This document shows positions 1-6,508 of a stretch of 49,868 nucleotides of DNA, one piece after another. Location of the stretch: the NCBI RefSeq assembly GCF_030695525.1, contig NZ_JAUYSS010000030.1, positions 1 through 49,868 on the forward strand, given 5' to 3'. The translations under genes were made by a program, and so were the position numbers. This DNA is from Daejeonella sp. Lineage in GTDB: Bacteria > Bacteroidota > Bacteroidia > Sphingobacteriales > Sphingobacteriaceae. The first letter of the stretch is position 1, and each line of letters opens with the position of its first letter. The notes under the pieces are model-generated. The model did not search any database. It saw only the letters and a program-made list of their open reading frames with translations, and had not been told where the DNA came from.

Positions 1-414
1 CCGTTCGACCGCGAAGACATTCACAGACTGGCAAGTGCGATCGATGATATTGCCGATTACATCCATGGTTCTGCAAGTCGTATGGATCTTTATAATGTTA
101 CAATTATTACACCTCCAATCAAAGAACTTGCCAACCTGATATTGCAGGCATGTCAGGATCTTCATAAAGCTATTCACGAATTAAGGGATTTAAAAAATAT
201 CCGTTTGATTGCAGATTGCTGTGTTCGTATTAACAGTATTGAAAATCAGGCTGATTATATTTTTGATAAAGCAGTTGGTGAGCTCTTCGATAATGAGAAA
301 GATGCGGTAAACCTGATCAAATATAAGGAAGTTCTTTCCGGACTTGAGACCGCTACTGATATGTGTGAGGATGCAGCGAACGTGCTGGAATCTATCCTGG
401 TGAAAAACGCTTAA
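1..414 (+). CDS. DUF47 / PhoU-like phosphate transport accessory protein (5' truncated)
   Basis: The reading frame is open from the first base, so the gene begins upstream of the window and only the last 137 codons are seen. The protein is all-helical, with patterns such as HRLASAIDDIADYI and a Glu/Asp-rich C-terminal helix (KYKEVLSGLETATDMCEDAANVLE) that is typical of the DUF47 branch of the PhoU superfamily. DUF47 proteins bind metal ions through such acidic helices and usually sit directly upstream of a PiT phosphate transporter, where they are thought to modulate transport. That is the arrangement here: the PiT gene follows after 30 bases on the same strand. An in-frame ATG at 82 is internal and should not be taken as the start. 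The family is firm; the regulatory role is inferred from neighbours. Confidence 0.88.
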   Translation, partial: PFDREDIHRLASAIDDIADYIHGSASRMDLYNVTIITPPIKELANLILQACQDLHKAIHELRDLKNIRLIADCCVRINSIENQADYIFDKAVGELFDNEKDAVNLIKYKEVLSGLETATDMCEDAANVLESILVKNA

Positions 415-444
415 TTACATCATTAAAGATATTACACCAGTTAT

Positions 445-1500
445 ATGGGTTTTACACTGTTAATTGTAATCATTATTTTAGCATTGGTATTCGATTATAT
501 CAATGGCTTTCATGATGCTGCAAATTCTATTGCAACTGTTGTATCCACTAAGGTATTAACACCTTTTCAGGCAGTAGTTTGGGCGGCCTTTTTTAATTTC
601 CTAGCTTATTGGATATTCAATTTAAATGTAGCTGATACAGTGGCGAAGACTGCTGATACAATGAACATTAACCTTGTGGTCATTCTGGCGGGCGTAATAG
701 CAGCAATATGCTGGAATTTACTAACCTGGTGGTATGGAATTCCTTCAAGTTCATCACATACGCTAATCGGTGGATTTGCCGGTGCAGCTATAGCTCATGG
801 CGGCCTGGATGTGGTCAACCTCAGCGTGATCGGCAAAGTTGCCGCGTTTATCGTTCTGGCTCCGATTATTGGTATGGTCATGGCGTATTTTATAACTGTC
901 ATCATCGTAAATATCTGTCGCTATGCCAACCCTTCAAAGGCTGAATGGTGGTTTAAAAAGCTACAGCTAGTTTCTTCCGCTTTATTCAGTCTTGGTCACG
1001 GTGGAAATGACGCCCAAAAAGTAATGGGTATAATTGCAGCAGCGGTTATTGTTTATCTAAAAGATGCTAACCTAAGTGTTGACACCATGTCAGCCTGGCT
1101 TCATGTTGACTATACTGTTCTAAATGGTAAGGTAAAAATCAACCATATTCCAGAATGGATTCCTTTGGCATGTTACACAGCTATAGCGGCTGGTACAATG
1201 AGTGGCGGCTGGAAAATCGTAAAGACCATGGGTACCAAAATCACTAAGGTTACTCCATTGGAAGGTGTTGCAGCAGAAACTGCCGGAGCTATAACTTTGT
1301 TCATGACTGAACATTTTAAAATTCCGGTTTCAACAACACATACCATTACAGGTGCAATTATCGGGGTTGGATTAAGCAAACGCGTATCAGCAGTACGCTG
1401 GGGAATTACTATAAGCCTCTTATGGGCATGGATACTTACAATACCTGTCTCTGCAACATTGGCAGCATTACTTTATTTTATACTTAGTTTGTTCCTATAA
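445..1500 (+). CDS. PiT family inorganic phosphate transporter
   Basis: This 351-residue polytopic inner-membrane protein belongs to the PiT family, which takes up phosphate with a cation (protons or sodium), often as a metal-phosphate complex. The two inverted PiT signatures are visible: FDYINGFHDAANSIATVV near the N-terminus and SLGHGGNDAQKVMG in the middle. Each is followed by a hydroxyl-rich motif (PSSSSHTLIGG and PVSTTHTITGAIIGVG). About ten hydrophobic segments are present. It lies 30 bases after a DUF47 gene and almost certainly forms an operon with it. The length is within the range of short bacterial PiT proteins, without a large central loop. The exact coupling ion cannot be told from sequence. 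Confidence 0.96.
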   Translation: MGFTLLIVIIILALVFDYINGFHDAANSIATVVSTKVLTPFQAVVWAAFFNFLAYWIFNLNVADTVAKTADTMNINLVVILAGVIAAICWNLLTWWYGIPSSSSHTLIGGFAGAAIAHGGLDVVNLSVIGKVAAFIVLAPIIGMVMAYFITVIIVNICRYANPSKAEWWFKKLQLVSSALFSLGHGGNDAQKVMGIIAAAVIVYLKDANLSVDTMSAWLHVDYTVLNGKVKINHIPEWIPLACYTAIAAGTMSGGWKIVKTMGTKITKVTPLEGVAAETAGAITLFMTEHFKIPVSTTHTITGAIIGVGLSKRVSAVRWGITISLLWAWILTIPVSATLAALLYFILSLFL

Positions 1501-1569
1501 TTTGATGGTTGGAATGCGTTGAACTTCAAACTATAAAATTTCGAAAATATTTAGCTAAAAGCAGAGTTT

Positions 1570-2289
1570 CTACTTAAGGACAATATCCTTCAGTTCAATT
1601 TGAGATAATACCCTTAGTCTGCCAGCTTCATACAAACTATCATACTTGTCAACCGTTGTAAGCGAATCATCAAGCGGCATCTGGTAATTAACATAGTCCT
1701 GAAAAATTACACCACCTGTCTCATGGGTTCTGAGTACTTCCCGGAAGCGGTTACCACCCGCGCTATAAGCGAAATGATCCATGCTATAGTCTTCTGTATC
1801 GAACCAGTAATAAAACACATCACTATGATCACCCGCTTCTTCTGAATTTTCGAATGAAATCTCAATCTTATGATAATTTTTACCTTTGATCTGAGTTTTG
1901 CCAAGATATTTTTTTACTACAGATGCATCATTTAATTTAAGCGGTAAGTATAGAAAATATATGACAGCATTTAGTGACTGCCGGTGTTTATCTGATTCCT
2001 TCTGATCAAGCAGCAATTCTTTACCGTCCAATATGCGTTTAAAGCCTTCATTGCTTAATATATCATGAACATTGCCTGTAGAATCACTAAAAAACCGTTC
2101 ATACTTAAACTGACCTCCATTCTGCATAACCTTAAAACTTGCAGTCCTGAATTTAAATTCCAGAGTCGCATTAGTCAGCTTATCCATATTGTAAAAGGCA
2201 ATACTTTTATCTACAATCTTTCGGGCATCGGGCTGATTACAGCCTGAATAGATAAATGTCAATAAAATCAGCGTTAGTAATCTGTTCAT
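1570..2289 (-). CDS. DUF6503-like outer-envelope lipoprotein, function unknown
   Basis: A 239-residue protein that opens with a lipoprotein signal (MNRLLTLILLTFIYSGC); Cys17 in the YSGC lipobox is the probable lipidation site. The mature part is beta-rich with many aromatic residues, for example KNYHKIEISFENS and DVFYYWFDTEDYSMDHFAYS. This resembles the DUF6503/LolA-like folds common in Bacteroidetes lipoproteins, in which a ligand-binding half-barrel is expected. No catalytic motif is visible. It is 65 bases downstream of the anti-sigma/TonB-like gene on the same strand and may be transcribed with it. The family name is from memory of the pattern and is only moderately sure. Confidence 0.75.
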   Translation of the reverse strand: MNRLLTLILLTFIYSGCNQPDARKIVDKSIAFYNMDKLTNATLEFKFRTASFKVMQNGGQFKYERFFSDSTGNVHDILSNEGFKRILDGKELLLDQKESDKHRQSLNAVIYFLYLPLKLNDASVVKKYLGKTQIKGKNYHKIEISFENSEEAGDHSDVFYYWFDTEDYSMDHFAYSAGGNRFREVLRTHETGGVIFQDYVNYQMPLDDSLTTVDKYDSLYEAGRLRVLSQIELKDIVLK

Positions 2290-2354
2290 TTGTCTCAGTT
2301 ATATTTACAAAATTAGACCATTAAAACTGCCCAATCAGCAGTATTCTTTAAAGG

Positions 2355-3248
2355 TCAAAAGCGGACTTCAATCCTTCCGGTATTGATCTTACTCCCATCA
2401 CGGGTTCTCCAGGCGGGACCATCCCTGATGAGACGAATTGCCTCTGCATTACAATCAGCAGTTAATCCTTTCAGTATTTGGAAGTTTGCCGGTTTTCCGT
2501 TCCCGTCAAGCTCAAAGGATAAAAGTACTGAGCCGCTCACTTTCGAATCAGCTGGTTTGCGAATATTGTCTTCCATGTATTTACGGTAGATATCCCATCC
2601 TGTAACTGGTTGAACAGCCTGTTGAGAAGCACTTATACCTTCGGAGGAAGCCAAAACCCCTGTTTCTGGTTCTTGAATGCGGAGTTTGCTAGCCTGATTA
2701 CTTTTGCTGGCCACTAAAGCCTCATTGTTTGAAGATGGTGCCGGGTTAATAACCTCAGGCTCATTGTTTTCTTTCAAAGTAGAGCTATAAGCCGCAATTC
2801 TGGTCTCATCTGATGAAACAGGATATTTCTTCTCACTGATTACCGGACGGCCCGTAGAACCATGAATTTCAGTATTCAATGAATCACGGTCGATAAGAGA
2901 CACTTGCACCTGCTTTTCTGTAATGGCTCCCGGCCTGCTAATATTCATCCAGAACAGGATTCCGGCAGTAATGAACAATACAGATGCTGATGCCGCCACA
3001 CTCAAACGCTGCCAGGTAAAATCAAAAACCTTTTTATTTTCCTGTAAATGAACAATCCGCTGATTCAACTGCCTTTGCAAAATACTCAGTTCTGTGCCGG
3101 GATTGGATGTATGTGCATATCCTTCCAATGCTTCCCAAAGGAAAGGATCACTCAAGGCTTGTTTTTCAAGCCTGTGCATATCTTCATGATCCAGCTTCCC
3201 TTCCAGGTACTTACTGATCATCAAATTATCGGGATACTTAGTGTTCAC
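2355..3248 (-). CDS. Anti-sigma-factor-like membrane protein with C-terminal TonB domain
   Basis: A 297-residue protein with three parts. Residues 1-75 are cytoplasmic-looking and acidic (ISKYLEGKLDHEDMHRLEKQ), the pattern seen at the start of Bacteroidetes anti-sigma proteins. One membrane helix follows (SVAASASVLFITAGILFWM, about 85-105), then a long low-complexity Ser/Asn/Glu periplasmic stretch. The last 80 residues resemble a TonB C-terminal domain (GSVLLSFELDGNGKPANFQILKGL and a terminal IEVRF strand). The given start is a GTG inside the last codons of the sigma gene (11-base overlap); an ATG at 3221 is a possible alternative. Coupling to the adjacent sigma factor suggests a membrane-spanning sensor, but whether the TonB-like part transmits energy or only binds a partner is not known. 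Confidence 0.82.
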   Translation of the reverse strand: MNTKYPDNLMISKYLEGKLDHEDMHRLEKQALSDPFLWEALEGYAHTSNPGTELSILQRQLNQRIVHLQENKKVFDFTWQRLSVAASASVLFITAGILFWMNISRPGAITEKQVQVSLIDRDSLNTEIHGSTGRPVISEKKYPVSSDETRIAAYSSTLKENNEPEVINPAPSSNNEALVASKSNQASKLRIQEPETGVLASSEGISASQQAVQPVTGWDIYRKYMEDNIRKPADSKVSGSVLLSFELDGNGKPANFQILKGLTADCNAEAIRLIRDGPAWRTRDGSKINTGRIEVRF

Positions 3249-3840
3249 TGTTTTTCTCTATACAAATTTTCAGATTTCGTTTACCATTCTGTATATAGCT
3301 TTTAACTTTGCTCAGATCAAAGCCGGTTACATCTGCAACTTCTTTATAGCATCTCTGCTCTAAATAAAACAGATTTATGCTTATTTTCTGTTCTGATGGC
3401 AAATCATCTATACATTTTGCCATTATGGCCAGCTTCTCTTCGGTATCATCCTCAAGGTTAAGATGCACAAATGCTTCATTTTCCATAAAATTTTCATCAA
3501 TACTTAGCATTTCGTGCTTTGATGATGAACGAAGAATCATCAGGCAATGATTTCGGGTCAGGGTATAAAGCCAGCTTTTGAAATTTGATACTTCGTGAAC
3601 CTTTAGTTTTTTCACCAGTTCCTCAAAAATCTGCATCACGGCATCTTTACTTTGTTCTTCATCTCTGAAGTACTTCAGACACAAGCCGAATACCAGAGGC
3701 ATATACTGTTCATAAAGCTTCCCGAGCAGTTCCAGGTCCCCGGTACTGCGGTACGCGGTAAGCAGTTCAAACTCATTAATGGTAGAATTGCCGGATGAAT
3801 TCTTTTTAATTCTCAAGTTGCCTTTATTTAAGCTGATCAA
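3238..3840 (-). CDS. RNA polymerase sigma factor, ECF-like sigma-70 family
   Basis: About 200 residues. Region 2 is recognisable as ELLGKLYEQYMPLVFGLCLKYF followed by the aromatic SWLYTLTRNHCL segment. Region 4 reads DLPSEQKISINLFYLEQ then CYKEVADVTGFDLSKVKSYI, a helix-turn-helix for the -35/-33 element. The two regions are joined by a short acidic linker, as in ECF sigma factors. The start is unusual: an in-frame stop lies 9 bases upstream of the TTG at 3840 and there is no ATG before region 2. A second TTG at 3816 has AAAGG four bases upstream and may be the real start. The gene overlaps the downstream anti-sigma/TonB-like gene by 11 bases, which fits translational coupling of a sigma/anti-sigma pair. 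Confidence 0.92.
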   Translation of the reverse strand: MISLNKGNLRIKKNSSGNSTINEFELLTAYRSTGDLELLGKLYEQYMPLVFGLCLKYFRDEEQSKDAVMQIFEELVKKLKVHEVSNFKSWLYTLTRNHCLMILRSSSKHEMLSIDENFMENEAFVHLNLEDDTEEKLAIMAKCIDDLPSEQKISINLFYLEQRCYKEVADVTGFDLSKVKSYIQNGKRNLKICIEKNSEH

Positions 3841-3890
3841 GTATAATTATTATTTGTGAATTTGGCAGGAGTTTTGATAACTTATAAAAA

Positions 3891-3960
3891 GGAACCAGGA
3901 ACAAAGAGCAAGGATCAAAGAACCCTGTTATAATTTGTTAGGAATTCGTCTTTGCTCCTT
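3891..3960. repeat. Degenerate heptad repeat with inverted partner
   Basis: Five imperfect 7-base units occupy 3891-3925: GGAACCA, GGAACAA, AGAGCAA, GGATCAA, AGAACCC. The segment at 3910-3920 (AAGGATCAAAG) is complementary, with one mismatch, to 3950-3960 (CTTTGCTCCTT), so an 11-bp hairpin with a 29-base loop is possible. It lies in the 149-base gap between the divergent sigma and DUF4197 genes. It may be a dispersed element or a regulatory site; nothing in the sequence decides which. Confidence 0.5.
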
Positions 3961-3989
3961 CTCTTTACTTAACAGAAATAATTATAATT

Positions 3990-4721
3990 ATGAGATTCTT
4001 TAAAATATTTGCTTTATCAACAGGTTTATTCCTGCTTTCATCATGCGATACTTTAAATCAGGCAGGCCAGATCCTTTCTCAAAGTGGGCTTGGAAATCCG
4101 ACTGCCACCGAAATTTCCCTTGGGCTTAAGCAGGCATTGGAGCTTGGGACATCTGCAGGATCTGAAAGATTATCCCAAACGGATGGTTTTTTTGCCAATG
4201 CGGCTATAAAAATACTTTTTCCTGAGGAAGCTCAGAAGGTTGAGCGTACCCTCCGGAGTGTAGGCTTAAACCAACTGGCAGATAATGTCATATTAAGTGT
4301 AAACAGGGCTGCTGAAGCGGCTGCTATTGAAGCAAAACCCATATTTATTTCCGCAATAAAAGGGATGACCTTCAATGATGCATCAAATATTTTATTAAGC
4401 GGGCAACAGGATGCAGCTACATTATATTTTCAGCGGGTCACAACTGATCAACTGCTCCAGAAATTTCAACCCATCATTCAGAATAGTTTAAGCAAAGTTG
4501 GCGCTACAAAATACTGGACAGATGCTATCACTGCTTATAACAGCATCCCGCTTGTTGGAAAGGTAAATCCTGATCTTAGTGCATATGTTGCACAAAAGGC
4601 AATTGCAGGAATCTTTTTTGAAATTGCACAGGAAGAATTGAAAATACGCTCAAGACTTTCAGCAAGAACAAGTCCATTATTGCAAAAAGTCTTTGCTTAT
4701 GCAGACCGGAACAGGAGTTAG
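3990..4721 (+). CDS. DUF4197 family lipoprotein
   Basis: A 243-residue protein beginning MRFFKIFALSTGLFLLSSC; Cys19 in the LSSC lipobox should be lipidated. The rest is helical and matches the DUF4197 family: the conserved opening after the signal (TATEISLGLKQALELGTSAGSERLSQTDGFFANAAIKILFPEEAQKVE), the central block EAKPIFISAIKGMTFNDASNILLSGQQDAATLYFQ, and the end block QKAIAGIFFEIAQEELKIR. No function is established for DUF4197. A second copy follows 136 bases downstream with roughly half or more identical residues but a different kind of signal peptide, so this is a tandem duplication with possible division of location. Confidence 0.93.
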   Translation: MRFFKIFALSTGLFLLSSCDTLNQAGQILSQSGLGNPTATEISLGLKQALELGTSAGSERLSQTDGFFANAAIKILFPEEAQKVERTLRSVGLNQLADNVILSVNRAAEAAAIEAKPIFISAIKGMTFNDASNILLSGQQDAATLYFQRVTTDQLLQKFQPIIQNSLSKVGATKYWTDAITAYNSIPLVGKVNPDLSAYVAQKAIAGIFFEIAQEELKIRSRLSARTSPLLQKVFAYADRNRS

Positions 4722-4857
4722 GCAGGCATAAATTCGAATCCAGAATTTATCGTATATAAGTCTGTTGGTGGCAAATGGAATAATTTCTTATCATTTTAAC
4801 CGTTAATTTGGGAAATTCAAATTATTAATCCGACTGGAATAAAATAACTTTAAACAG

Positions 4858-5613
4858 ATGAAATTCATAATTGCAATCTTTTGTATTTTTCTATCCTGCT
4901 CTGTCACTTCATTTGCGCAGATTAAATTGCCACAGGTTTTAAGAGAAGCAGCAAATGCAATCAGACCTGGTAGTCCGAGTCAGACCGAAATTGGGGATGC
5001 GCTAAAGGAGGCCCTTGAAATCGGAGTGTCTGCAGGTACCGACCGATTATCCCTTCAAAATGGATTCCTTGGAAATTCTGCAATCAAGCTCCTTTTTCCA
5101 CCAGAAGCAAGAAAAGTTGAAAAAGCCCTGCGTGGAATAGGCATGAATAAAGTTTGTGATGACTTTATTCTCAGCCTGAACCGGGCAGCCGAACTTGCCG
5201 CAAAAGAAGCAAAGCCAATTTTTATTTCTGCAATAAAAGAAATGAGTATTCAGGATGCTTCTAATATATTGCTGAGCGATCAGAAAAATGCTGCGACCAG
5301 CTATTTTCAGCGAGTAACCAGTAAGGCGCTGGAGGCCAAATTTAACCCGGTTATTCAAAGCTCCCTGGATAAAACTCAGGCAACAAAGTACTGGACTGAC
5401 CTGAGTACCTCATACAATCAAATACCGCTAGCCGGCAAGGTAAATACAGACCTTGTTGCCTACGCAACACAGAAAGCAATAGATGGGTTATTTCTGGAAA
5501 TAGCTCAGGAAGAATTAAAAATTCGTGAAAATTCAGGCATCCGTAGCAGTCCACTGCTAAAAAAAGTATTTGGTTATGCGGACAAAAAAAAGAACGGAAT
5601 TACAATCAACTAA
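4858..5613 (+). CDS. DUF4197 family secreted protein, paralogue of the preceding gene
   Basis: A 251-residue DUF4197 protein. The signal peptide ends SVTSFAQ, which suggests cleavage by signal peptidase I and release to the periplasm. The Cys at position 14 lies in FLSC, a poor lipobox, so lipidation is less likely than in the upstream copy. The same family blocks are present: SQTEIGDALKEALEIG, EAKPIFISAIKEMSIQDASN and EIAQEELKIR. The C-terminus carries a Lys-rich tail (YADKKKNG). It converges on the gene at 5657 with only 43 bases between them. Confidence 0.93.
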   Translation: MKFIIAIFCIFLSCSVTSFAQIKLPQVLREAANAIRPGSPSQTEIGDALKEALEIGVSAGTDRLSLQNGFLGNSAIKLLFPPEARKVEKALRGIGMNKVCDDFILSLNRAAELAAKEAKPIFISAIKEMSIQDASNILLSDQKNAATSYFQRVTSKALEAKFNPVIQSSLDKTQATKYWTDLSTSYNQIPLAGKVNTDLVAYATQKAIDGLFLEIAQEELKIRENSGIRSSPLLKKVFGYADKKKNGITIN

Positions 5614-5656
5614 GCCGTCAAAATAAACTACATCCCCCTTATCAGAAAGATCATTT

Positions 5657-6166
5657 TTAACATTCTATCTCTGCAACAAGATCTTTCTGTTTTTTCCGGT
5701 AGGGATCTCGCCGGCACTTTGCAATATTCCTGAATATGAGCCCTCGTTTCGGCAGCTTAACAAGAACCGGAACTTCTTCAATCGTTTTATACAATTTCAC
5801 ATGGATGTTTCTACCCAGCGGATTTCTGATCAGAGATTTATCAAAAGGGATCTTCTTCTTTTTGACACTCAGAGGCTGATCACTCATATACTCCGCAATA
5901 GCTACATTCCAGGCAGAGCGGAAACGCAGTAAAGCTGCTTTAATGCTGTACTCCTGTTTCAGCCCTTCGTCGGAAATCACCACCCGTGCAAAAGAAACCG
6001 CATCTGCAAAGCGTCTTTGCTCCCTTTTCTGCCTCTCTGAATAGATTACAGTACTCCTGTCCGGGAATCTGGAAACAATAGTCTTTCCCCCGCACTGTCT
6101 GAATACCAGCTGGTGGTTAACGCTTCCACTGAAGCCCTTAAAAAGTACTGAGGTTTGAATAGCCAT
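5657..6166 (-). CDS. Hypothetical basic protein
   Basis: The protein starts best at the ATG at 6166 (MAIQTSVLFKGFSGSVNH), giving 169 residues; an open frame extends to 6262 but its 32 extra residues look like read-through of non-coding DNA. It is rich in Arg and Lys, with no signal peptide or membrane helix. The opening pattern 'FxGxxxxxVF....GKTIVSRFPDRS' followed by 'SERQKREQRRFADAVSFARVV' recalls small Bacteroidetes proteins that begin similarly (DUF6266-like) and are of unknown function, but the match is weak. It is flanked by a convergent DUF4197 gene and a gene-free stretch, so the context gives no clue to its role. Confidence 0.65.
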   Translation of the reverse strand: MAIQTSVLFKGFSGSVNHQLVFRQCGGKTIVSRFPDRSTVIYSERQKREQRRFADAVSFARVVISDEGLKQEYSIKAALLRFRSAWNVAIAEYMSDQPLSVKKKKIPFDKSLIRNPLGRNIHVKLYKTIEEVPVLVKLPKRGLIFRNIAKCRRDPYRKKQKDLVAEIEC

Positions 6167-6508
6167 TTTTAAAATCACATACCTGAATTTAAGGAAAAAT
6201 ATTGAGTTTATCAATAGCACAGGGTTAAATCCTGACACTATGGCCAGCTCCCGGCTCCTCATGGTAGTTGAGAACAGCCACCAGAGGGAAACGGACGTTC
6301 AGCAGAGGGCTTAGGTATACCTGAGAACCGCTTAAGGTATAGTGGTTTTACGTTCAATTGTATTGAAATGGGGGTTTTTGGGAAATGAAAACAGGGAATG
6401 AGCAAATCAGCAAACAGGGAACAGCTCTTGTCTTATTTCTCGCATCTTACAAAAGAGGCTGACCATTTTGTTAATGGACAGCCTCATCGTATTTCATAAT
6501 GATACTGC
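6167..6508. other. Gene-free region between a hypothetical gene and the PDH operon
   Basis: This 342-base stretch holds the PDH-operon terminator (6451-6485). It also contains two copies of the 9-mer AACAGGGAA (near 6390 and 6413) and a short palindrome AGGTATACCT near 6313. The part at 6262-6302 has a partial likeness to the dispersed repeat at 11604/44300 (shared words GAGAACA and ACCAGAGGG). I see no convincing gene in it. Confidence 0.5.
6451..6485 (-). terminator. Intrinsic terminator of the pdhA-E2 operon
   Basis: A 12-13 bp stem (GAGGCTG-CCATT paired with AATGG-CAGCCTC, one A-A mismatch) with a TTGTT loop lies 23 bases after the E2 stop codon. On the minus strand it is followed by TTTT. 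It fits a rho-independent terminator for the operon. Confidence 0.8.

Noticed and set aside
6167-6262. 32-residue extension of the hypothetical protein at 5657
   Set aside because: It is hydrophobic but without a coherent signal peptide, and MAIQ at 6166 looks like a natural start.
6262-6302. Third copy of the dispersed repeat
   Set aside because: Only about 26 of 39 positions match (GAGAACA and ACCAGAGGG shared). This is too weak to claim without a profile search.
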